Assembly: GCA_027698105.1 (NCBI GenBank)
Contig: JAQERH010000035.1
Coordinates: 1-30,184, forward strand
Origin: Lachnospiraceae bacterium AM93-12TA
GTDB taxonomy: Bacteria > Bacillota > Clostridia > Lachnospirales > Lachnospiraceae
Length of the DNA: 30,184 nucleotides
Direction of reading: 5' to 3'
Below the pieces are notes generated by a model that was not told the origin of the DNA, ran no database searches, and saw only the letters and a program-made list of their open reading frames with translations. Of this stretch, positions 1 through 6,979 are shown one piece after another. A program made the translations under genes and the position numbers. Positions within the stretch are counted from its first letter, which is position 1; each line of letters opens with the position of its first letter.

Positions 1-39
1 TTTCAAGGTTCGTTGTTGTTTCTCAACAGCAACTCATTT

Positions 40-68
40 ATCTTATCATAACTTGTTGTGTTTGTCAA
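40..68 (-). promoter_or_regulatory. Proximal rRNA-type promoter (P2)
   Basis: On the minus strand a perfect -35 TTGACA (68-63) is followed after exactly 17 bases by TAAGAT (45-40). Transcription would run left, out of the window. The last bases on that strand, GAACCTTGAAA at 11-1, resemble the short conserved leader just before 16S rRNA genes in Firmicutes. With the second promoter upstream this is the usual layout of an rRNA operon control region. The rRNA gene itself is not in the window, so its identity is inferred. Confidence 0.75.
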
Positions 69-133
69 CAACTTTTTTCATTTATTTTTCGAAGTTCTTT
101 CGAACTTCCGTGCCGCTCTCAGCGACGCGTATT

Positions 134-162
134 ATAATATCACAGGTTTTCGACACCGTCAA
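134..162 (-). promoter_or_regulatory. Distal rRNA-type promoter (P1)
   Basis: The minus strand shows TTGACG (162-157), a 17-base spacer and TATTAT (139-134). It lies about 94 bases upstream of the second promoter and points the same way, giving a tandem P1-P2 arrangement. Between them is a perfect 7-bp inverted repeat (91-97 with 102-108, GAAGTTC/GAACTTC) of unknown role. Confidence 0.75.
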
Positions 163-166
163 GCAC

Positions 167-207
167 TTTTTTAAGTTTTTTTCGATTTTTTTGTACTTTT
201 TTGTTTT
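167..207 (-). promoter_or_regulatory. Phased A-tracts upstream of the rRNA-type promoter
   Basis: On the minus strand A-runs occupy 167-172, 176-182, 186-192 and 197-202, with a shorter one at 204-207. The centres of the first four are 9.5 to 10.5 bases apart, matching the DNA helical repeat. This lies immediately upstream of the distal -35 box, the position of UP elements or intrinsically curved activating DNA at rRNA promoters. The phasing is seen directly; the activating role is inferred. Confidence 0.6.
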
Positions 208-260
208 CCACGTTTTTCCAGGGGATTGAAGCATCTTTTCTCCTATATAGAAGCAGCCCA

Positions 261-818
261 TCAAGCCTTGTCTCTATGCATACTCTCATTCAGCTTCACC
301 ATATGAATATGATCTTCCCAGACCCCATTGATATTGAGGTAATACTTAGAGAGCCCCTCATTAAAGAAGCCGTTCTTCTCCAATACTCTTAGGGAGGCTT
401 TATTTCCCGGCATTACATTCGCCTCCAGACGATGCAGGCCAAGTACATCAAAGGCATAGGCAGTTACCATATCTACCGCCATTGTCATATATCCCCGGTT
501 CAAATACTCCCAATCCAGCTTATAACCTAAAAAAGCAGAACAGAAGGCGCCGTATATTACATTATTCAGCGCCGCAATCCCTATTATTTTCTCTGGCTCT
601 GCTGCCGGCCTGATATAAAAACGAAATGACAGCTTGGCTCTCCAGCTGCGGATCTCATTTCCCAGAATTTCCCGCTGACGCTCCGGAGTAAAAAAGACTT
701 CCTCACGTTTTGGCTCATACGCCTTTAAAAACTCTCTGTTTCTGCAGTAATAATCTGCCGCCTGCTCTGCAAGGGACAAAGACGGCGGCACCAGCTGTAT
801 CCATTCATTCTGAAGCAT
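261..818 (-). CDS. GNAT-family N-acetyltransferase (RimJ/RimL-like)
   Basis: A 185-residue protein of the GNAT acetyltransferase superfamily, which moves the acetyl group from acetyl-CoA to an amine. The C-terminal half has the family pattern: a hydrophobic strand around IIGIAALNNV, the YLNRGYM stretch where the acetyl-CoA pyrophosphate loop sits, then GLHRLEANVMPGN and SLRVLEKNGF, typical of RimJ/RimL-type enzymes that acetylate ribosomal or other protein N-termini. The true substrate cannot be told from sequence. The ATG at 818 is chosen because GGAGG (832-828) lies 9 bases upstream; the reading frame stays open further up but only through a tRNA gene. It follows the tRNA operon terminator and no clear promoter of its own was found. 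Confidence 0.85.
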   Translation of the reverse strand: MLQNEWIQLVPPSLSLAEQAADYYCRNREFLKAYEPKREEVFFTPERQREILGNEIRSWRAKLSFRFYIRPAAEPEKIIGIAALNNVIYGAFCSAFLGYKLDWEYLNRGYMTMAVDMVTAYAFDVLGLHRLEANVMPGNKASLRVLEKNGFFNEGLSKYYLNINGVWEDHIHMVKLNESMHRDKA

Positions 819-837
819 ACAATGATTCCTCCAAAGC

Positions 838-874
838 AAAAAGCCGGAATCCCTTGTAAAACAAAGATTCCGGC
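838..874 (-). terminator. Terminator of the tRNA operon
   Basis: A perfect 9-bp inverted repeat (843-851 with 866-874, GCCGGAATC/GATTCCGGC) is followed on the minus strand by five T residues (842-838). It lies 12 bases past the end of tRNA-Gly(GCC), so it most likely ends the three-tRNA transcript. Confidence 0.8.
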
Positions 875-886
875 AAAAATAAAAAA

Positions 887-958
887 AGCGCGAGACGGGA
901 TTCGAACCCGCGACCCTCGCCTTGGCAAGGCGATACTCCACCACTGAGCCACTCGCGC
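887..958 (-). tRNA. tRNA-Gly (anticodon GCC)
   Basis: The sequence folds as a 72-base tRNA: acceptor GCGCGAG/CTCGCGC, D-arm starting GCTC, anticodon stem TCGCC/GGCGA around loop TTGCCAA, and T-arm with TTCGAAT. The anticodon is at 926-924. The discriminator is U73, usual for bacterial glycine tRNAs. No CCA is encoded. It is the last tRNA of a three-gene minus-strand operon. Confidence 0.95.
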
Positions 959-1049
959 ATATCTATCAGATAAACTGATATCTTATTTAATTATTGACGT
1001 ATTATATTATAACACATCCCACTCTGCTTTGCAAGAAATTTCTTGCAAA

Positions 1050-1120
1050 AGCGGGTGATGGGAATCGAACCCACGTATCCAGCTTGGAAGGCTGGTGTTC
1101 TACCATTGAACTACACCCGC
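1050..1120 (-). tRNA. tRNA-Gly (anticodon TCC)
   Basis: A 71-base cloverleaf with acceptor GCGGGTG/CACCCGC, anticodon stem CCAGC/GCTGG around CTTCCAA, and T-arm GTGGG/CCCAT. The anticodon is at 1088-1086 and the discriminator is U. No CCA is encoded. With the GCC isoacceptor next door, the operon supplies both glycine tRNAs for most GGN codons. Confidence 0.95.
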
Positions 1121-1141
1121 ATATGAATTATGAAATTCAAA

Positions 1142-1214
<73 letters not shown>

Positions 1215-1252
1215 ATCGTGCTGAAGATTTCTCTTCCGTGACGACAGGGATT

Positions 1253-1281
1253 ATTTTACCGGATATTTTCTGAATTGTCAA
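1253..1281 (-). promoter_or_regulatory. tRNA operon promoter
   Basis: On the minus strand a perfect TTGACA (1281-1276) is separated by 17 bases from TAAAAT (1258-1253). Transcription would begin near 1246 and enter tRNA-Phe at 1214. Confidence 0.8.
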
Positions 1282-1469
1282 GTCTTTTCCAAACTTTTTT
1301 TAAAGCATATTTTTTGCAGAGCATTCCGGAACAATCCTGGCAGGATCATACGGAATACTGAGCCAAAGAGAGGAGCTGATTCAGCGCTTTCACTTGCTGC
1401 CAAAGCCTGAACCCTGCCCTCCCCCTTTTCAATGCAGAGCTCTGTTTTCTATTTCTCTGCACCAGTTTT

Positions 1470-2381
1470 CTATCTGCTCTCCCCCAGCAGATCAGACAGA
1501 CGGGCAAACTGCTCCAGTGTGAGAGCCTCTCCTCTGACTGCTGCCGGAACTCCCAGCTGTTCAATGGCCGCCGCAATCTGCTCTTTTCCAAACGACAGCT
1601 CAGGGGAATTGTTCAGGCCGTTTAAGAGTGTTTTTCTTCTCTGATTGAAGGAAGCCCGAATCAGCTTAAACATCAGTTCTCTGTCCTTCACCTCTACCGG
1701 CGGCGTCTGATGTCTGGTCAGGCGGATCACCGCAGAACCTACGTTAGGCCGCGGAATAAAGCAGTTCGGAGGCACGTTGGCCACAATATACGGCTCTGCA
1801 TAATACTGAACCGCCAGGGAAAGAGCGCCGTAATCCTTAGATCCCGGCCCTACCTGCATCCGATCCGCTACCTCCTTCTGAACCATAACGGTAATATTGT
1901 CAATGGGGACTCCGCTTTCAAACAAGCCCATAATAATTGGCGTAGTAATGTAGTAGGGCAGGTTAGCCACCACCTTAATGGGTTTTCCTGCGTTATATTC
2001 CTCCGCCAGTTTTTTTATGTCAACTTTCAGAATGTCCTCATTAATAACCGTAACATTGTCATAGTCTGATAATGTTTCCTTTAAAATCGGTATTAAATTC
2101 GTATCGATCTCTACAGCTGTCACCTGTCTGGCCCGCTCTGCCAGATACTGGGTCATGGTTCCGATTCCAGGACCGATTTCCAGTACCATATCGTCAGCTG
2201 TCACCCCTGCTGCTGCAATAATCTTGTCCAGCACATGGGCGTCAATCAAAAAGTTCTGTCCGAACTTTTTCTGGAACGCAAATCCATGCTTCTGAATCAC
2301 CTGAATGGTATTCTGGGGATTGCTCAGCTTCCCTGTGCTTCTGTTTTCTGTTTCTTTGACGTCAGTTTCTCTTCGCTCCAT
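1470..2381 (-). CDS. rsmA: 16S rRNA (adenine1518/1519-N6)-dimethyltransferase RsmA (KsgA)
   Basis: Dimethylates two adjacent adenines in the 3' terminal helix of 16S rRNA, using S-adenosylmethionine, late in 30S subunit assembly. The 303-residue product has the family order: KKFGQNFLID (39-47), the SAM-binding loop EIGPGIG (68-74), an acidic NEDIL near 114-118, and the catalytic NLPYY (140-144), then a helical C-terminal RNA-contact domain. Length is normal for the family. The ATG at 2381 is preferred over the GTG at 2393 because GGAG (2391-2388) lies 6 bases before it. It is the last gene of the small protein-ecsC-tatD-rsmA group, 85 bases after tatD. No clear terminator was seen in the 188 bases that follow. 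Confidence 0.95.
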   Translation of the reverse strand: MERRETDVKETENRSTGKLSNPQNTIQVIQKHGFAFQKKFGQNFLIDAHVLDKIIAAAGVTADDMVLEIGPGIGTMTQYLAERARQVTAVEIDTNLIPILKETLSDYDNVTVINEDILKVDIKKLAEEYNAGKPIKVVANLPYYITTPIIMGLFESGVPIDNITVMVQKEVADRMQVGPGSKDYGALSLAVQYYAEPYIVANVPPNCFIPRPNVGSAVIRLTRHQTPPVEVKDRELMFKLIRASFNQRRKTLLNGLNNSPELSFGKEQIAAAIEQLGVPAAVRGEALTLEQFARLSDLLGESR

Positions 2382-2466
2382 CTGCCACTCCACTCTTCTC
2401 AGCCGGACAGCATTCCTTCCTGCTTATCCGGCTGTTTTCTGACTGCTTCTATTTTCCTGCGTAATG

Positions 2467-3231
2467 TTACATTCTGTAGAGACGTCTTGCGTTCTTTTCT
2501 GTAGCCGCAATTACCTCTTCCGGAGACATGCCTTTAATTTCTGCCATCATCTTTGCCACATAAATCAGATTCGCAGAAGTATTGCGTTTTCCCCGATTTG
2601 GCTCCGGAGCCATATACGGGCTGTCTGTTTCCAGAACCAGATGATCCATCGGAACATATTTTACTACTTCCCGGAGAGTCTTTGAATTATTAAAGGTTAA
2701 AACGCCGCCGACTCCCAGGAAAAATCCCATATCCAGATATTCCCTTGCCATTTCTTTTCCATAAGAGAAGCAGTGAATAACTCCGCCCAGCTCTTCTGCT
2801 TTGGCCGCCTTCATGATTTCCAGCGTATCCTGAGCTGCCTCCCTGCTGTGAATAACCACTGGCAGCTTTACCTCTCTGGCAAGATCCAGCTGGCGCTCAA
2901 ACCACTTCTTCTGAATCTCGTGGGGCGGCTCTTTATAGTAGTAATCAAGGCCAATTTCTCCCACTGCCACCATTTTAGGCTCCTTTATAATTTCTCTCAG
3001 TCTCTGGAATTTCTCCTCATCCAGTTCATCTGTCCAGCTGGGATGAACACCAGCTGTACCATAGATAAACGGATAATTTCTGGTCAGCTCAAGGGTTGTC
3101 TCAGAGCTGTCCATGCTGGCTCCTATATTGACAACGGTTTCCACTCCTGCAGCTGCAAGACTTTTAATTACCGCCTCTCTGTCTTCATTGAATGCCTCGT
3201 CATCGTAGTGTGCATGTGTTTCAAATATCAA
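2467..3231 (-). CDS. tatD: TatD-family metal-dependent hydrolase/DNase
   Basis: A 254-residue metal-dependent hydrolase of the TatD/YcfH/YabD family; characterised members are 3'-5' exonucleases acting on DNA. The metal ligands are in place: H6 and H8 (THAHYD), E92 (GEIGLDYYY), H128 (VIHSRE), H153 (IHCFSY) and D203 (ETDSPYM). The start appears to be TTG at 3231, overlapping the last 4 bases of the ecsC-like gene, with GAGG about 9 bases upstream, so the two are probably translationally coupled. The order metG, tatD, rsmA is a common Firmicutes arrangement, supporting the assignment. The exact physiological substrate is not known from sequence. Confidence 0.93.
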   Translation of the reverse strand: MIFETHAHYDDEAFNEDREAVIKSLAAAGVETVVNIGASMDSSETTLELTRNYPFIYGTAGVHPSWTDELDEEKFQRLREIIKEPKMVAVGEIGLDYYYKEPPHEIQKKWFERQLDLAREVKLPVVIHSREAAQDTLEIMKAAKAEELGGVIHCFSYGKEMAREYLDMGFFLGVGGVLTFNNSKTLREVVKYVPMDHLVLETDSPYMAPEPNRGKRNTSANLIYVAKMMAEIKGMSPEEVIAATEKNARRLYRM

Positions 3232-4079
3232 TTCTTTTTTCCTCTTTTCTTTTCATTTTTCATCAGTTTCAGTAAATGACGCCGTTCCATTTTCAGAGAA
3301 GCATATTTTGTGATTCTTCCCATGTAAATGCTGTCATAGACGCCTCCTATCACCCCTGCAAGGGGAATGCCTTGCAGAAATTTCAGATACAGAAGTTCTC
3401 TGGACAGGGCTTTGGACGCTCTCCGGACTGCTTCCGGAGACGGCTTCTGTCTGGCAGGCATCCCTTTTTCTGGTGTCTGAGCCTTTTCAGCATCCTTTGC
3501 CGCCAGCGCGTATAATTTTCTGTTTAAGGCCGCATCACGGCTGAAAAAATCCTCTCCCTGATATAGGGAAAGTTCTATCATTTCCAGGAGAAGTTCCTGT
3601 TCTCCGGACTTCCTGTAATCAATTCCATAGGAAAGACAGAGTGTATAAAGGCTTCGAAGCAGAGAGGCAAGAAACAGCGGGATATCCGGAAGGCCAATCC
3701 CTAAAAGTCCCAGACCTGCGCCCTGAACTCCTGCTGCCGCCGTGGCAAGCTCCGCCTGCTTTCTGGCGCTTTTAGTATGTTCTCTGATGTGCTTTCTGGT
3801 AGGCATAAGCCGTTCCTGATAGGTTCTCACTTTATGTTCTGCCTCCAGCCTTTCCTTGGAATAGGTTTTCTCTATCAGCCCTGTCCCTTCCTGAAGCGTC
3901 ACCTGAAATGCTTTGTAAAACGCCTCCTCCAGCTTTGAGGACAGGCCGTCTGGAACCAGGGAAGCAAGACGCTTTTCCCAGAATGACGCTCTGGGGCTTC
4001 CATATCTTCCCAATTTCTTTTTCTCACGTTTTAAGAATGCCCCCCATTCTTTCTGAACCGGCGTCTTCTTGTCAAACAT
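3228..4079 (-). CDS. EcsC-family protein
   Basis: A 283-residue protein matching the EcsC family by its central hydrophobic, glycine-rich stretch (about 113-151; AAAGVQGAGLGLLGIG then PDIPLFLASLLRSLYTL) flanked by basic helices, and by the late GIPLAGVIGG segment followed by a very basic tail. B. subtilis EcsC is the third gene of the ecs ABC-transporter locus, but its biochemical role is unknown and no EcsA/EcsB genes occur here. The central segment may insert into or lie on the membrane. The gene overlaps its upstream neighbour by 8 bases and tatD by 4, so the three are one translational unit. Family call fairly sure; function unknown. Confidence 0.75.
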   Translation of the reverse strand: MFDKKTPVQKEWGAFLKREKKKLGRYGSPRASFWEKRLASLVPDGLSSKLEEAFYKAFQVTLQEGTGLIEKTYSKERLEAEHKVRTYQERLMPTRKHIREHTKSARKQAELATAAAGVQGAGLGLLGIGLPDIPLFLASLLRSLYTLCLSYGIDYRKSGEQELLLEMIELSLYQGEDFFSRDAALNRKLYALAAKDAEKAQTPEKGMPARQKPSPEAVRRASKALSRELLYLKFLQGIPLAGVIGGVYDSIYMGRITKYASLKMERRHLLKLMKNEKKRGKKN

Positions 4080-4314
4080 CCTGTTTATCTTCTTTCTCCT
4101 GCCCTAAAGCAGGCCCCTGAGGTTCATCGGGATCCTGGGTTTCCTCCGGCGCCTGGGTCTCTAATCCCGGCCCCAGAGGCTCGTTCAGCCTGTCATCCAC
4201 TGCCGGACCGGCTTCCACGCCTCCAAGCATAGGCTGAAAACCGCCTGACATTATGATTCCTGTCACAGCTATGGATACTGCCGTCATGACTGCCACTCTC
4301 TGCCACATTTTCAT
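4072..4314 (-). CDS. Small membrane-anchored hypothetical protein with acidic tail
   Basis: An 80-residue protein I do not recognise. Residues 1-25 form a signal-anchor-like segment (MKMWQRVAVMTAVSIAVTG), and the rest is a low-complexity, Pro/Glu/Asp/Gln-rich tail likely to be disordered outside the membrane. There is no lipobox. The ATG at 4314 is chosen because a strong GGAGGG lies a few bases upstream; the frame is open further up but without a ribosome-binding site. The 3' end overlaps the ecsC-like gene by 8 bases, so it is the first gene of that unit and follows a good promoter. Confidence 0.6.
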   Translation of the reverse strand: MKMWQRVAVMTAVSIAVTGIIMSGGFQPMLGGVEAGPAVDDRLNEPLGPGLETQAPEETQDPDEPQGPALGQEKEDKQDV

Positions 4315-4375
4315 AATGCTCCCTCCTTTTCTCACTGGGTGTCCTCTGCGATGATATAATTCCTGCTTTGCAGTC

Positions 4376-4404
4376 ATTATATCATATTGCTGTGGTTTTT
4401 GAAA
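4376..4404 (-). promoter_or_regulatory. Promoter of the small protein-ecsC-tatD-rsmA group
   Basis: On the minus strand TTTCAA (4404-4399), a 17-base spacer and a perfect TATAAT (4381-4376). It lies after the metG terminator and about 55 bases before the first ATG, so the four downstream genes form a transcription unit separate from metG. Confidence 0.65.
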
Positions 4405-4412
4405 AGCATTGG

Positions 4413-4446
4413 AAAAAGGGACACCGCAAAGTTTCTGCGGCATCCC
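4413..4446 (-). terminator. metG terminator
   Basis: An 11-base inverted repeat (4418-4428 with 4436-4446) with mismatches in the middle is followed on the minus strand by TTTTT (4417-4413). It begins 25 bases past the metG stop codon. Confidence 0.75.
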
Positions 4447-4470
4447 CTCTTCTGTGCTTAACTATACTAT

Positions 4471-6447
4471 TTAGCCGATCTCAGCGCCTGCCGGAACGTC
4501 CTTCTCCGGCTGCATAAGGACTACATTACCCTCTGCATCCTCTGCGCAGAGAATCATGCCCTCTGAAATCATTCCAGCCAGTTTGGCAGGTTTTAAGTTA
4601 GTCACAACCATAACCTTCTTTCCTACCATCTCCTCTGGCGTATACCAGGCTTTGATGCCGCTTAAAATCTGGCGCACCTGGCTTCCGATCTTCACCTGGG
4701 AGCAGAGAAGCTTTTTAGACTTCTTCACTTCCTCACAGGCAATGATCTCGCCTACCTGGAACTGCAGCTTGGCAAAATCATCATAAGTAATCTCCGGCTT
4801 CGCCTCAATATCAATTCCCGGCTCCTCCGGCTTTTCCTCTGCAGCGCCTGCTGCAGCTGCCTCAGCCTTTTTCATCTCCTCTACCTTCTCCAGCACTTCC
4901 TTGATATCCATGCGGGCGAAAAGGATCTCCGGCTTCTCTGTCACCTTATTTCCAGACGGGTACAGGCCGAATTCTGTCATCTGATCCAGGCTTCTCTTCT
5001 CTGTGTTTAACTGCTTTAAGATCTTTTCAGAGGTCTCAGGCATAAAGGACGCTAACAGAGATGCGCCAATAGTGATCGCCTCTGTCAGGTTATAGAGAAC
5101 CTCTGACAGACGCGCCTTCTTCTCCTCATCCTTAGCCAGAGTCCAAGGAGTGGTCTCGTCGATGTACTTGTTGCTTCTTCTGAAAATGCCAAAAATCTCT
5201 GTAATGGCATCTGCCACACGAAGCTTCTCCATCTTGGCGTCGGCCTTCTTCACTGCCTCCAGAACCACTGCCTTTAAGTCTGCATCCACGTCTTCTGTCA
5301 CTCCGGTTTTTTCTACCACGCCGCCGAAGTATTTATTAGTCATGGAAACGGTACGGTTTACCAGATTTCCGAGAATATTGGCTAAATCAGAGTTCATGCG
5401 CTCTACCATTAACTCCCATGTGATCACGCCGTCATTGTCAAACGGCATCTCGTGAAGGACGAAGTAGCGAACTGCATCTACGCCGAAAAAGTCTACCAGT
5501 GTATCAGCGTAAAGCACATTTCCCTTGGACTTGCTCATCTTGCCGTCTCCCTGCAGCAGCCACGGATGGCCGAATACCTGCTTCGGAAGCGGAAGAGCCA
5601 GTGCCATCAGGAAAATAGGCCAGTAAATCGTATGGAAGCGGATAATATCCTTTCCAATCAAGTGTAAATCTGCCGGCCAGTATTTGTCAAACAGCTCTCC
5701 GTTCTGGCCGTCGCAGTCATAGCCCAGTCCTGTAATATAGTTGGTCAGGGCATCCAGCCATACATAGGTTACATGCTTCGGATCAAAGGAAACAGGAATT
5801 CCCCACTTAAAGGAGGTTCTGGATACGCACAGATCCTGAAGTCCCGGAAGCAGGAAGTTGTTCATCATCTCATTTTTTCTGGAAACCGGCTGAATAAACT
5901 CCGGATGCTCATTGATATAGTCAATAAGTCTCTGAGCATATTTGCTCATACGGAAGAAGTAAGCCTCCTCCTTAGCTGGCTGAACCGGGCGGCCGCAGTC
6001 AGGACATTTGCCGTCTACCAGCTGGGACTCTGTAAAGAAAGACTCGCAGGGAGTGCAGTACATTCCCTCGTAGTGGCCCTTGTAAATATCTCCCTGGTCG
6101 TAGAGCTTCTTGAAAATCTTCTGAACCTGGGCCTCATGGTCTGCGTCTGTCGTGCGGATGAACTTATCATAAGATGTATTCATCAGATCCCAGATGGTCT
6201 TGATCTCTCCTGCTACCTTGTCTACAAACTCCTGCGGTGTTACACCGGCTTCCTCTGCCTTTAACTCGATCTTCTGGCCATGCTCGTCTGTTCCTGTCTG
6301 GAAGCGCACGTCATAGCCCTGTTCCCTCTTATATCTTGCAATGCTGTCTGCCAGCACAATCTCATAGGTATTGCCGATATGCGGCTTGCCTGATGTGTAG
6401 GCAATCGCCGTGGTAATATAATACGGCTTTTTACAATTCTGACACAT
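4471..6447 (-). CDS. metG: Methionyl-tRNA synthetase
   Basis: Charges tRNA-Met with methionine in the cytoplasm. The 658-residue protein has the class I signature HIGN (23-26) and the KMSKS loop (303-307). A zinc knuckle, C131-x2-C134...C148-x2-C151, lies in the connective domain. The anticodon-binding helical domain follows, then a Lys/Glu/Ala-rich linker (about 520-550) and a C-terminal EMAPII/Trbp111-type tRNA-binding OB domain (about 555-658). Length is usual for the Firmicutes long form. The ATG at 6447 has GGAGG about 8 bases upstream. Expression is controlled by the T-box leader directly upstream, and transcription ends at a hairpin after the stop. Confidence 0.97.
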   Translation of the reverse strand: MCQNCKKPYYITTAIAYTSGKPHIGNTYEIVLADSIARYKREQGYDVRFQTGTDEHGQKIELKAEEAGVTPQEFVDKVAGEIKTIWDLMNTSYDKFIRTTDADHEAQVQKIFKKLYDQGDIYKGHYEGMYCTPCESFFTESQLVDGKCPDCGRPVQPAKEEAYFFRMSKYAQRLIDYINEHPEFIQPVSRKNEMMNNFLLPGLQDLCVSRTSFKWGIPVSFDPKHVTYVWLDALTNYITGLGYDCDGQNGELFDKYWPADLHLIGKDIIRFHTIYWPIFLMALALPLPKQVFGHPWLLQGDGKMSKSKGNVLYADTLVDFFGVDAVRYFVLHEMPFDNDGVITWELMVERMNSDLANILGNLVNRTVSMTNKYFGGVVEKTGVTEDVDADLKAVVLEAVKKADAKMEKLRVADAITEIFGIFRRSNKYIDETTPWTLAKDEEKKARLSEVLYNLTEAITIGASLLASFMPETSEKILKQLNTEKRSLDQMTEFGLYPSGNKVTEKPEILFARMDIKEVLEKVEEMKKAEAAAAGAAEEKPEEPGIDIEAKPEITYDDFAKLQFQVGEIIACEEVKKSKKLLCSQVKIGSQVRQILSGIKAWYTPEEMVGKKVMVVTNLKPAKLAGMISEGMILCAEDAEGNVVLMQPEKDVPAGAEIG

Positions 6448-6470
6448 GTGTTTCTCCTCCTTAGATTGTG

Positions 6471-6845
6471 AAAAATAAAAACGCCTTTAATTTTATCCAT
6501 GCATCGATCATGCCCTGAATGAAATTAAAGACGAGTTCTCTCCCGTGATACCACTTTAATTCACAGTCCGCCTCACAGCGGTCTGCCTCTGGGACTGCGA
6601 GGAACGTGTCTTTCATTCCATACAGTCTGACGCTGTAACGGGCGTCCCCCGTCGCTGCCTTTCCAGTCTGCATAAAAACGCTGTCTGCATACTTCTGATC
6701 AGATACAGACTGGTTCGCCAGCAAGGCTCCGGGGCCATCTTCAGCAGCCTTCAGACTGTCCTTTCCCACCGCGCGGACTCTCTGTATGCCCTATCCTCTG
6801 CTTACTCTTCCCTTCAATGCCTTTGGCCTTATGTTAAATCGGTAT
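6471..6845 (-). promoter_or_regulatory. T-box riboswitch (methionine) in the metG leader
   Basis: The approximately 375-base metG leader has the parts of a tRNA-sensing T-box. The T-box sequence AGTGGTATCACGGGA is at 6555-6541. A candidate ATG specifier lies in a long stem I region at 6738-6736 (AAGATGGCC). The terminator pairs 6533-6522 (CGTCTTTAATTT) with 6493-6482, followed by TTTTTATTTTT down to 6471. The T-box 5' flank carries AATTAAAG, which can pair with the same CTTTAATT used by the terminator, so antiterminator and terminator exclude each other. Uncharged tRNA-Met should favour read-through into metG. The specifier position is my best reading, not a fold. Confidence 0.85.
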
Positions 6846-6851
6846 AGGTTA

Positions 6852-6880
6852 AGTCTAGCGGGTCGGGCTGTGTTTGTCAA
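6852..6880 (-). promoter_or_regulatory. metG promoter
   Basis: On the minus strand a perfect TTGACA (6880-6875), a 17-base spacer and TAGACT (6857-6852). The start would be near 6845, at the 5' end of the T-box leader. Confidence 0.8.
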
Positions 6881-6926
6881 GGAGAGATTGGAAAAGCTCC
6901 TGACAGGAAACCCGTATATTCATGAG

Positions 6927-6955
6927 TTGTAATTGGCTATAATATAAATTATAAT
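6927..6955 (+). promoter_or_regulatory. Promoter of the DUF885 lipoprotein gene
   Basis: TTGTAA (6927-6932), a 17-base spacer and a perfect TATAAT (6950-6955). A second TATAAT at 6938-6943 has no good -35 box. The gene's GGAGG is at 6966-6970, 9 bases before the ATG. Confidence 0.7.
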
Positions 6956-6979
6956 GAAACAAAATGGAGGTATAAGAAC

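Noticed and set aside
819..944. N-terminal extension of the acetyltransferase frame
   Set aside because: It runs through the tRNA operon terminator and part of tRNA-Gly(GCC), and the ATG at 818 has the only good ribosome-binding site.
1028..1049. Perfect palindrome between the two glycine tRNAs as a terminator
   Set aside because: It has no loop and no T-run on the minus strand, so it is more likely a processing feature or chance.
1346..1591. Minus-strand ORF overlapping the 3' end of rsmA
   Set aside because: It is a different frame over conserved rsmA codons, with no family pattern.
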